Assembly: GCA_964580675.1 (NCBI GenBank)
Contig: CAZOLI010000106.1
Coordinates: forward strand, 1-5,388
Reading direction: 5' to 3'
Origin: CAZOLI01 sp964580675
Lineage (GTDB): Bacteria > Planctomycetota > MHYJ01 > CAYXQY01
Length of the DNA stretch: 5,388 nt
Position numbers and translations under genes: made by a program. Every line of letters begins with the position of its first letter. Within the stretch, counting starts at the first letter, position 1. This document shows positions 1 through 5,388 of this stretch, piece after piece. The notes beneath the pieces are model-generated. The model saw nothing but the letters and a program-made list of their open reading frames with translations. It made no database searches and was not told the origin of the DNA.

Positions 1-2
1 AC

Positions 3-305
3 CCTCTATACGTGGCCAAAGAATACGGGGTCAACCGCTACGAACGCATCACAGATCCCCCGCTCGAAGCACCGGCGAAAGAGCACTGGAATAACACCGG
101 TCTATTCTGGCAGATGGTCCGGGAGGAATGGGGTCGCCTGCTCAAGAAGTGGGATCGAATCACCCTGAAAAAACGTGTGGATGGCAAAACACTGCACCGG
201 CGCCTGTTTCAGCATGCAAAATCCTTTCGCAACAAAAAGAATCCCGACCGGGAAACCGTCCGCGAACAGGTTCGATCACTGCTGAAACGATACGTGTCCT
301 CATAA
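3..305 (+). CDS. C-terminal fragment of an unrecognised basic protein
   Basis: The reading frame is open from the window edge (first full codon at 3) to TAA at 303-305, so this is the 3' end of a gene that starts upstream. A GTG at 12 is in frame, but the frame stays open before it (P-L-Y-V-A-K), so it need not be the start. The roughly 100 visible residues contain four tryptophans in the first half (EHWNNTGLFW, EEWGRLL, KKWDR). The tail is strongly basic and probably helical, with about 24 Lys/Arg against 12 Asp/Glu, ending LLKRYVSS. There is no signal peptide or membrane segment in the visible part. I do not recognise the family. The W-N-N-T-G-L-F-W patch suggests the edge of a folded, possibly enzymatic, domain followed by a basic helical tail, but that is inference. 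No clear intrinsic terminator follows the stop. Confidence 0.75.
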   Translation, partial: PLYVAKEYGVNRYERITDPPLEAPAKEHWNNTGLFWQMVREEWGRLLKKWDRITLKKRVDGKTLHRRLFQHAKSFRNKKNPDRETVREQVRSLLKRYVSS

Positions 306-446
306 ATTTCACCCGGACGACAACTCCTTTTATAACGGACGGTTTTTACCATGGGTTCCCTGTTTTCCTCGGGGAAAGGAATTACGAAAATTGGATCGAC
401 CCGTCGAACCCGGTCCAACCATTCCCCGTTGTAAAATAGAGAGGAG

Positions 447-474
447 CGATCAAGTGATCAGCAGGTGTTGATCG
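447..474. repeat. 7-bp inverted repeat in the intergenic region
   Basis: CGATCAA (447-453) and TTGATCG (468-474) are perfect inverted copies separated by 14 bases. The spacer itself contains the palindrome TGATCA (455-460). It lies just upstream of the candidate promoter at 482-510. It could be an operator for a dimeric regulator or an RNA hairpin. No T-run follows on either strand, so it is not a standard terminator. Confidence 0.4.
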
Positions 475-481
475 ATCCGTG

Positions 482-510
482 TTCAAATCCTTCGACCGGA
501 ATCGTATACT
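482..510 (+). promoter_or_regulatory. Candidate sigma70-type promoter for the 41-codon ORF
   Basis: TTCAAA (482-487) is 4/6 to the -35 consensus. It is followed after exactly 17 bases by TATACT (505-510), which is 5/6 to the -10 consensus. Predicted initiation is near 517, giving a leader of about 60 nt to the ATG at 580. The spacing is ideal, but the -35 box is weak and the site was found by eye. Confidence 0.4.
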
Positions 511-579
511 GCATGATTCCCCGGTGAACACAATAGCCTTCTTCTTCGTCACACTTCATTTGACCCCGGACCAACACCG

Positions 580-705
580 ATGATCGAACTCCTCGGCCAC
601 ATTACGTTTTCGGACGCCCCGCTTCTGCTTCTCTATCTGGTACTTGGTTTTGCCGTTGCTTTCGCGGCCCGGGAAGCGGTGATCCGCATGACGGAAAACG
701 GGTAG
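580..705 (+). CDS. Candidate single-pass membrane microprotein (41 aa)
   Basis: ATG at 580 to TAG at 703-705 encodes 41 residues. Residues 1-12 are polar to amphipathic (MIELLGHITFSD). Residues 13-30 form one continuous hydrophobic stretch of transmembrane length (APLLLLYLVL, then GFAVAFAA). The end is charged and short (REAVIRMTENG). The Arg residues at 31 and 36 follow the span, so the positive-inside rule suggests a cytoplasmic C-terminus. There is no cleavage site, so it looks like an inserted peptide rather than a secreted one. The frame is open upstream to a TGA at 514, but no alternative start codon occurs between, so the start is fixed. No good Shine-Dalgarno sequence precedes it. Support comes from the clean hydrophobic profile and the sigma70-like promoter at 482-510. 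I know of no matching family. It could still be a chance ORF. Confidence 0.45.
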   Translation: MIELLGHITFSDAPLLLLYLVLGFAVAFAAREAVIRMTENG

Positions 706-933
706 TCTTCAAACAATCAGAACCACAAAACGGCCCCGGTGAACCGGAACTCTCATTTTCTTCACCACATCGAAACAGCCCCGGGCCCGACGTCCGTCTG
801 CTTAACGGTCCTCCACCCTTTTACACACCACGGAACCTGAGATGAGGTGTCCGTCGGTTTTGACGGAAATCGAAGAGGAATGAATTGAAGATCGACGAGC
901 ACCAGTGACCGGGCGGCTCCGTACCCGGCGGAA
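706..933. other. Non-coding intergenic stretch between convergent genes
   Basis: Together with 306-579 this makes up the 628-bp gap between the left-hand gene and the large minus-strand gene, interrupted only by the candidate microprotein. I see no convincing coding frame here. It holds small hairpins: CCGG-TGAA-CCGG (736-747), TCCGTC-GGTTTT-GACGGA (850-867) and CCGGG/CCCGG (909-928). None is followed by a T-run in either direction. The 909-928 hairpin lies just beyond the stop of the large gene on its transcript, so it may contribute to 3'-end formation, but it is not a typical intrinsic terminator. Confidence 0.5.
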
Positions 934-3900
934 CTACTTCTGTTTGAGGAACAGAATTCGCTCCTCGTCCGGCTGAAGCACAAAAATGCCATCCGATGTT
1001 TGAGCCAGTTTGACCCCGCCCTCAATGCCTTCCGCAACTTTCGTCAATTGTCCGTCACCGGGTTGCACGCGGAGAATCCGGCCGTCGCCGGTATGAATCA
1101 GAAGATCCGAACCCGCACGGGCCGCGTCTGTTATTTTCACGCCAAGGCGTTGGACGTTTTTCAGATTCTTGCCCTGTACCTCAAATAGCATTCCTTCTGA
1201 GGTCGCCAGATGAAGCGAATCTTTGTGGGAAAATAATCCTCTTATCGTTCCGTGTGACATTTTAAAGTCCTTTCCCGGACGAAGAACGTCGGACGTGTGT
1301 CCGCCGGAATCGACCCGAATCAGACGCCGGAGACCGGCAACGTAAAGCGTTCCATTATGACGATACAGATCGATCATCAAGCCCGTCGACATGTTCTCCG
1401 TCAGTGTGGATGTGGACCCTTCGGGCGTAATTTTTAACAGTTTCTTTCCTGTGCCCACGAGAATCGCGTCTCCATCAGACAAAATGGATCCGACGGTGAA
1501 CGGTTTCTGCCGCTTGACCAATGTGTTCCCGGATCCGTCGGGTGACCGCTGCACGAGTTTGAACGTCCTTGATCGCATGGAACCGGTCGGGTAGACAGCG
1601 GAGCCGCCATGAGTGCCGATCATCTGGGTAAACGACAGATCCTGTTCCAGAACGGAATGTTCCCAGTTCCCTGTTTCGTCCTTCGGTTTGTTCTTGGTTT
1701 TTGCTGTTGCTCTTCCCTGATTCTCCGATTGCGTTGCCTGCTTTTCCTTCGACGAAGAAGCGGCGGATTCCGATGCACCGGCGCCGTCCCCACCGTTCGG
1801 CTGGCTCGCCTCCTGGTCTCCCGAACCGGAATCCCCTGCACCTTTTCCACCATTGTTTTTCTGCATACGTTCCTTCATTTTTTCCGCCATTTCTTTCATG
1901 TTCTCCATACTGTCCGGCATGGCATCCTTCACGGGACTGTCTTTCTGTGGCGTCCGGTTGACCACGGAAAATTGACCGGAAAGTGTCAGGCCCACCTCAC
2001 CACATTCGATTTTGCCACTTGTGTCTCGTCGCTTGTGTTTGCGAAGGCGATCGGCCTTTTCGTGGTTGTCGTTTTCCTCCGCCCGTTCGATCCGTTTGTT
2101 CAGCCGTTCGAGGTGCCTTCCCATATGTTCAGAGCAGGCGCCCCATCCGCTTAACGAGCCGGTCACGCGATCCTCCGTTACCTTTTCCAGCGTAAGGGAA
2201 AATCGCCAATTGTCACCGTTGTGAAAGTTGGCCAGGTTTCTGCTGAACAATCGCCCAATAAATCCACTGGACGTGGACCCCGTAAACTTTTCGGGTGATC
2301 GGAATGCCAGCCCGTTTCCCGGATTTGAATTCGAAACCTGCTTCTGTAACTCCATCAGGGGCAACCGGGACGATCCCTTCGTGGCTTTCATACGGTTGAG
2401 AAGTCCCTGTGAGATGCCTTTTCCGTACGCCTGCTGATCGCCAAAGTCCACCGTCCAGAAGGACGAGTTCTTGATCTTTTCCGTTGCCTTCTCTCCCTGT
2501 TTTTTCAACGCCGACTCCGGGACCCAGTCGAGGACGTTATTGATTCCGACGAACAGATCCTGCGCTTTTCCGGCCGTTCCCACGTGGCGCTCATTGTGGT
2601 TTGGGCCTTCCACGTTCCAGAACCAATTACCGACCTCAAACGTCAGTTTGTCTTTGTTGCATTCCGTCTTCGATTCCCCGGATTCCTCGTCCGTCTTCCG
2701 TTTTGCCTTTACGGTAACCGTTCCCTTCTGCGGGGCCTTTAACTCAACAAACGGCGGGGAACTTTCGTCTCCCTGACGTTTCTTGAACAACACTTCCGCT
2801 CCCCCCGAAACCGTCCACTTGACCGGATCGTCGATGTTCCGCACATATAAAGTCTTCACGTCACCTGGATATACCACGGTCGGCCGGGGCGTAATCTCGA
2901 AACTGGCCAGGTGATACGTTCGTTCTTCCTCGTTTTTCCGGCCGGATCCGGAGGAACCACGCGAACCTTTGGCCTTGATCTTGACGTTCTTCTCCTCGGG
3001 TTCTTCAGGGGCTTTATAAAAAGCAACCGGATCAATCAAATGATTCCCCCGATTGGGAAACTGACGCACGATTTTGCCCGGGCCTTCTGTCACCTCCCAT
3101 TCCACGTCGGGTAGCGCGCCACAGGCTTTGATCTCCACGGGCCGACCCGTGGGCAAACAGTTTCGATCGGGTTTGATCTGCACCTCGTACGGTACCCACT
3201 CGGGATTCGGGTTTTTCTGGTTGCCCCCGTACGGCTCATAATGCAGGCTTCCATCTTTCATCCCAACAATAATGCCCGGTGGACCACTCTGTCTGCCCGA
3301 CCGATCGGAGTGGGACGGTTTCCACGGGGGGACGTCCTCCAAATTTTTTTCCGGTATATCAAGTACGCTCTGCAGAACTTCCACACACGTACTATCCAGG
3401 TTTACAACGTGATTGGTACTGTCCGCACGATTTTGAAGTTGGTTCCCGCTGATCTTTGATTTTTTTCGTTTTACGTCATCTTCGTAATACGGATGCGTGT
3501 GAAACTGGGCCGCAATCCGCCTGTTCTTCCCGAGATTTAATGTGGAAGGGGAGGGCCTATGTCCCTGGGTCTGAGCCATGACCTGATTCCAAAAATCCTC
3601 GACGGGAACATACACATAAATCACCGTTCGGTATTTATATGCCGTTTTTTTCCCCCCCGATACCTTTTTGCGTTCGTGCAGGACGAATCCGGCGACCTCC
3701 CGGGACCCGATTGTCGATTTTTCCTCGTTCACCTGATTTTTGTTCACGAGAAACTGTTTCCCGAGGTTTTTTGCCGGCCAAAAATTGGGGTTTGCCAGGG
3801 ATGCGAGACAGGTTGGCATCTCTTTGTCCTTTCCATACTTATCCCGAAACGCCGACTTAAGGTCCTTATAAAACTGCTGCACCTTCGACTGTTGATCAAG

Positions 3901-4212
3901 ACCATGCTGCTGACGGGCGGGAATGTGAAAAAAATCCAGGGGCACCTTTGAATTTAATCCATTCAACTTAAGCTGGGTTGTTTTATCGGGCTTAGACATG
4001 TCCATCGCCTTCCGGAGTGCCTGCCGGACAAACGGATCTCTCAGGATTCGATCGCGATCCAGGGAGGGGGGACAGTCGTTCCATGATCCCTTGAATGTCT
4101 TTTTCTTCGTTGCTACTTCCTGTCCAATTCCCGAAAAGGAGAGCCCAGAAATAAGAAAAATGAACGAAAAGAGAACGGCGTACAGTTTTTCGATACGATT
4201 CGGTTTGGGCAT
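934..4212 (-). CDS. Large exported multidomain protein with JAB-like, Ig-like and beta-propeller-like regions
   Basis: This intact 1092-residue frame runs from ATG (4212) to TAG (934-936). Residues 1-30 form a signal peptide: a basic start (K3, R6, K9), the hydrophobic core LYAVLFSFIFLISGLSF and a plausible cut near SGIG/QE. Residues 165-330 resemble a JAB/MPN fold: a first strand with E172 (REVAGFV), HTHP with H238 and H240, and the late strand GIIVGMKDGSLHYEPYG at 313-329. The S-x-x-D part of a JAMM site is not evident at normal spacing; D264 is a possible substitute. Residues 340-435 and 436-528 look like two Ig-like modules (VEWEVTEGPGKI, VKWTVSGG). Residues 530-755 are beta-rich, with a charged helical hairpin between C693 and C737. 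Residues 764-785 are a Met-rich helix and 786-850 a Gly/Ser linker. Residues 855-1092 carry repeats like LLKITPEG and LIRVDSGG, as in NHL/SMP-30-type propellers. All eight cysteines could pair outside the cytoplasm. Probably cotranscribed after the lipoprotein gene. Function unknown; the domain calls are by eye. Confidence 0.88.
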   Translation of the reverse strand: MPKPNRIEKLYAVLFSFIFLISGLSFSGIGQEVATKKKTFKGSWNDCPPSLDRDRILRDPFVRQALRKAMDMSKPDKTTQLKLNGLNSKVPLDFFHIPARQQHGLDQQSKVQQFYKDLKSAFRDKYGKDKEMPTCLASLANPNFWPAKNLGKQFLVNKNQVNEEKSTIGSREVAGFVLHERKKVSGGKKTAYKYRTVIYVYVPVEDFWNQVMAQTQGHRPSPSTLNLGKNRRIAAQFHTHPYYEDDVKRKKSKISGNQLQNRADSTNHVVNLDSTCVEVLQSVLDIPEKNLEDVPPWKPSHSDRSGRQSGPPGIIVGMKDGSLHYEPYGGNQKNPNPEWVPYEVQIKPDRNCLPTGRPVEIKACGALPDVEWEVTEGPGKIVRQFPNRGNHLIDPVAFYKAPEEPEEKNVKIKAKGSRGSSGSGRKNEEERTYHLASFEITPRPTVVYPGDVKTLYVRNIDDPVKWTVSGGAEVLFKKRQGDESSPPFVELKAPQKGTVTVKAKRKTDEESGESKTECNKDKLTFEVGNWFWNVEGPNHNERHVGTAGKAQDLFVGINNVLDWVPESALKKQGEKATEKIKNSSFWTVDFGDQQAYGKGISQGLLNRMKATKGSSRLPLMELQKQVSNSNPGNGLAFRSPEKFTGSTSSGFIGRLFSRNLANFHNGDNWRFSLTLEKVTEDRVTGSLSGWGACSEHMGRHLERLNKRIERAEENDNHEKADRLRKHKRRDTSGKIECGEVGLTLSGQFSVVNRTPQKDSPVKDAMPDSMENMKEMAEKMKERMQKNNGGKGAGDSGSGDQEASQPNGGDGAGASESAASSSKEKQATQSENQGRATAKTKNKPKDETGNWEHSVLEQDLSFTQMIGTHGGSAVYPTGSMRSRTFKLVQRSPDGSGNTLVKRQKPFTVGSILSDGDAILVGTGKKLLKITPEGSTSTLTENMSTGLMIDLYRHNGTLYVAGLRRLIRVDSGGHTSDVLRPGKDFKMSHGTIRGLFSHKDSLHLATSEGMLFEVQGKNLKNVQRLGVKITDAARAGSDLLIHTGDGRILRVQPGDGQLTKVAEGIEGGVKLAQTSDGIFVLQPDEERILFLKQK

Positions 4213-4235
4213 GGTTTTATATATTTAGAACGAAA

Positions 4236-4775
4236 CTACTGTTCCTTCGGAGATTCTCCGCCGTCCAGCGTTACTGGTTCGTTCGACTCTTCATTCAACG
4301 GAGTTCCGTCCTGAAATCTCAGTTTTCGTTTGCCGTCCAGTTTGTGCAGAAGTATGTGGTTTATCTGAAAGTCGCCCTCCTTCCGACCCATCAAAAAATC
4401 CAGGTCGTACAGCACCGATCCGTTCTCCATGTCCCGTTTGAACGTCGCGCAGACCCGATATTGATCCTCGTGTCCTGCCCGTGTTCCGTTTTTTCGAACG
4501 TTTTCCAGCTCCAGCTGATCCGCCGGGAGGGTCACTGTTCCCCGGCCGGGATACACAACGCGTAACTCCCCATTTTCCTCCAGGGCGCGGTTGACATCAT
4601 ACGTCACCTGCTTTTCTCTCTCCTTCTTTTCGGTTTGTTTACTATCTGTTTGATCCGGGTTTGAACCGGTTGATTGGTTCGACGGGTCTCCACCTCCACT
4701 ACCGCAGGAAAGAAAAACAACTAAAAAACAGTATAAAACGGCCATCAAAAAGATATTTTTCGGTGCGGGACTCAT
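4236..4775 (-). CDS. Small lipoprotein of unknown function
   Basis: ATG (4773-4775) to TAG (4236-4238) encodes 179 residues. The N-terminus is a lipoprotein signal: K6, a hydrophobic core (IFLMAVLYCFLVVFLS) and a lipobox VFLSC with the acylated cysteine at C24. Phe at -3 is looser than the classical Leu, as tolerated in Bacteroidota-type lipoproteins. A flexible Gly/Ser/Asn/Gln and charged linker (residues 25-56, GSGGGD to KKEREKQ) precedes a compact domain at about 57-165. That domain has predicted strands ELRVVYPGRGTVTLP, YRVCATFKR, VLYDLDFLMGR and FQINHILLHKLDG. The alternating pattern suggests a small beta-sheet domain; I cannot assign a family. The acidic tail ends GGESPKEQ. It is the upstream gene of a likely two-gene operon: the large secreted protein begins 23 bp after its stop. 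The start is preceded by no Shine-Dalgarno sequence. It could anchor or assist the downstream protein in the envelope, which is inference from context. Confidence 0.85.
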   Translation of the reverse strand: MSPAPKNIFLMAVLYCFLVVFLSCGSGGGDPSNQSTGSNPDQTDSKQTEKKEREKQVTYDVNRALEENGELRVVYPGRGTVTLPADQLELENVRKNGTRAGHEDQYRVCATFKRDMENGSVLYDLDFLMGRKEGDFQINHILLHKLDGKRKLRFQDGTPLNEESNEPVTLDGGESPKEQ

Positions 4776-4935
4776 ATAAGAATCGCCGGAAATCGGGTCA
4801 ATTTTATCTTCGAATGTCCGGATGCCCCCGGATGTACCTTTCGGTCGTTTTGTTTTCGCGGTATTTTATGACGAAACCCCCCGGCGATTCCAAGAGATGT
4901 TACACACCAAATCCATTCCCTTTCCTTTTGTGCCA

Positions 4936-4949
4936 CGATCCCCGGATCG
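4936..4949. repeat. Short palindrome, possible operator
   Basis: CGATCC (4936-4941) and GGATCG (4944-4949) are perfect inverted arms around a 2-base centre. The site lies midway between the divergent genes, about 160 bp from the lipoprotein start and about 90 bp upstream of the -35 box of the PAS gene. With a 2-base centre it is unsuited to an RNA hairpin and fits a protein-binding site better. In such a CCGG/GATC-rich region it may be chance. Confidence 0.3.
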
Positions 4950-5038
4950 ACCCCGGAAACATCCCGGACCAATTCCCGATATTTCGCCGGTTACCACATC
5001 CGTACGTTCGTTTTCGATACTTTTTGAATGTCATTTCA

Positions 5039-5067
5039 TTGCCCTTTCCGGTTATTGGTGGTATGAT
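5039..5067 (+). promoter_or_regulatory. Sigma70-type promoter of the PAS-domain gene
   Basis: TTGCCC (5039-5044) and TATGAT (5062-5067) are separated by exactly 17 bases; the -10 matches TATAAT at 5/6 and the -35 starts with the key TTG. Predicted initiation is near 5074, giving a leader of about 110 nt before the ATG at 5184. This is the best promoter-like sequence in the window. Confidence 0.6.
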
Positions 5068-5107
5068 ACATTGAACCGGGGCGAAAAATCCCGTTCATCC
5101 GCACATC

Positions 5108-5120
5108 TTCCCGGCGGGAA
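5108..5120. repeat. Inverted repeat in the leader of the PAS gene
   Basis: TTCCCG and CGGGAA are perfect inverted arms around a single central G. It lies within the predicted 5' leader, about 35-45 nt after the expected transcription start. In RNA it could form only a 5-bp stem with a GGC loop. It could equally be a repressor site downstream of the promoter. No T-run follows, so it is not a terminator. Confidence 0.3.
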
Positions 5121-5170
5121 ACAAGGGGCCGTCAGGAAGGCGTGAAATCTTCGTTATCTTCGCTGTGCAC

Positions 5171-5175
5171 TGGAG
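5171..5175 (+). promoter_or_regulatory. Ribosome binding site of the PAS gene
   Basis: TGGAG, with core GGAG at 5172-5175, lies 8 bases before the ATG at 5184 and supports that start. It contrasts with the two minus-strand genes, whose starts have only A/T-rich or neutral sequence in front. Confidence 0.6.
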
Positions 5176-5183
5176 AAATATAA

Positions 5184-5388
5184 ATGACCGCTCAAACCAA
5201 TCACCCTCCGCTGGAGGACGTGTTCTACGCCCTTCCGGGCAATGTCGCTGTTCTTAACGAGGAGGGAAAAATTGTGAAAACCAACGCGGAGTGGAACCGG
5301 TTTGGACGGGAGAACGGTGCTCCGGACTCCAACTGGCCCGGACGGAGTTACCTTGATGCCTGTCGAAACGAACAATTCGACGGGACCG
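5184..5388 (+). CDS. N-terminal part of a PAS-domain protein (sensor), cut by the window end
   Basis: ATG at 5184 opens a frame that remains open to the window edge (68 full codons). After a short polar start (MTAQTNHPP) comes a PAS-like opening: a helix LEDVFYALPGNVAVL, then the turn NEEGKIVKTNAEWNRFGREN and a GRSYLDACR segment. This follows the common PAS pattern of a strand, 'D/N-E-x-G-x-I', then 'N-x-x-W-x-x-F' and 'G-x-x-Y-L-x-x-C', as found in sensor histidine kinases, diguanylate cyclases and PAS-linked regulators. There is no signal peptide or membrane segment before it, so it is probably a cytosolic sensor. Which output domain follows cannot be seen. It has its own sigma70-like promoter (5039-5067), a leader of about 110 nt and a good ribosome site, and is transcribed away from the lipoprotein operon. 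Confidence 0.8.
   Translation, partial: MTAQTNHPPLEDVFYALPGNVAVLNEEGKIVKTNAEWNRFGRENGAPDSNWPGRSYLDACRNEQFDGT

Larger units (their letters stand above)
4776..5183. other. Divergent intergenic region of about 408 bp
   Basis: It separates the minus-strand lipoprotein gene from the plus-strand PAS gene. Short frames exist here, but they are proline-rich, lack ribosome sites and look like chance. It contains a palindrome at 4936-4949, a strong plus-strand promoter at 5039-5067, an inverted repeat at 5108-5120 and three copies of ATCTTCG (4806-4812, 5147-5153, 5156-5162). I could not identify a convincing minus-strand promoter for the lipoprotein operon. The best -10-like words on that strand are TAAAAT at roughly 4800-4806 and 4864-4869, neither with a good -35 at 17 bases. 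Confidence 0.6.

Noticed and set aside
128..439. 103-codon plus-strand frame overlapping the left-hand gene
   Set aside because: It overlaps the basic C-terminal coding frame for most of its length and shows no recognisable domain.
441..471. GAGGAG followed by a five-codon GTG ORF (454-471), possible leader peptide
   Set aside because: Well-spaced ribosome-like site, but the ORF is only five codons, lies upstream of the candidate promoter and has no attenuator structure or matching downstream gene.
850..867. TCCGTC/GACGGA hairpin as a terminator
   Set aside because: The stem is only 6 bp and there is no T-run on either strand.
909..928. CCGGG/CCCGG hairpin just after the large gene's stop as an intrinsic terminator
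   Set aside because: Five-bp stem with a 10-base loop and no U-tract downstream on the minus-strand transcript.
762..1037. 91-codon minus-strand open frame across the end of the large gene
   Set aside because: Overlaps the propeller end in another frame, and its composition (Ser/Arg-rich) is not protein-like.
1609..2154. 181-codon plus-strand open frame inside the large gene
   Set aside because: Antisense to the linker and helical-hairpin region of the intact 1092-aa frame. Its product is Phe/Arg/Cys/Val-rich with no recognisable domain, as expected from a reverse-complement shadow.
3559..3951. 130-codon plus-strand open frame
   Set aside because: Antisense to the JAB-like N-terminal region of the large gene; no ribosome site or domain character.
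4661..5074. 137-codon plus-strand open frame
   Set aside because: Its first part is antisense to the lipoprotein signal peptide and linker; the remainder crosses non-coding DNA and the -10 box of the PAS promoter.
4822..5145. 107-codon plus-strand open frame in the divergent intergenic region
   Set aside because: Proline-rich with scattered aromatics, no Shine-Dalgarno sequence, and it runs through the good promoter at 5039-5067; best seen as chance.

Overview
The window looks like ordinary bacterial chromosome of moderate GC content. It holds two secreted or surface genes on the minus strand, flanked by a gene running off each end on the plus strand. Three features hint at a Bacteroidota/Rhodothermota/Balneolota-like host: a loose lipobox (VFLSC), no Shine-Dalgarno sequence in front of the two exported-protein genes, and a PAS opening of the 'VLNEEGKIVKTNAEWNRF' kind. 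Two sigma70-like promoters (TTGCCC-17-TATGAT and TTCAAA-17-TATACT) do not favour the classical Bacteroidetes promoter consensus. The assignment is tentative; no rRNA, tRNA or marker gene is present.

Layout: positions 3-305 (+) are the basic C-terminal end of an unrecognised protein whose start lies outside the window. Positions 306-933 are mostly non-coding but contain a candidate 41-codon single-span membrane microprotein (580-705, +) with a plausible promoter at 482-510 and an inverted repeat at 447-474. Positions 934-4212 (-) encode a 1092-residue exported protein. Its apparent order is signal peptide, JAB/MPN-like domain with an HTHP motif, two Ig-like modules, a beta-rich domain interrupted by a charged helical hairpin, a Met-rich/Gly-Ser linker, and a C-terminal beta-propeller-like repeat region. 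Positions 4236-4775 (-) encode a 179-residue lipoprotein directly upstream of it, with 23 bp between the genes. Positions 4776-5183 are a divergent intergenic region with palindromes and a strong sigma70-like promoter. That promoter drives the gene starting at 5184 (+), the N-terminus of a PAS-domain protein that continues past the window.

The lipoprotein and the large secreted protein are probably co-transcribed and may act together in the cell envelope. Their function cannot be read from the sequence. The unusual element is the large protein: a JAB-like metallopeptidase fold, normally intracellular or in toxin contexts, appears to be placed behind a signal peptide and joined to Ig-like and propeller modules. 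No CRISPR array, transposon, RNA gene or convincing intrinsic terminator was found.
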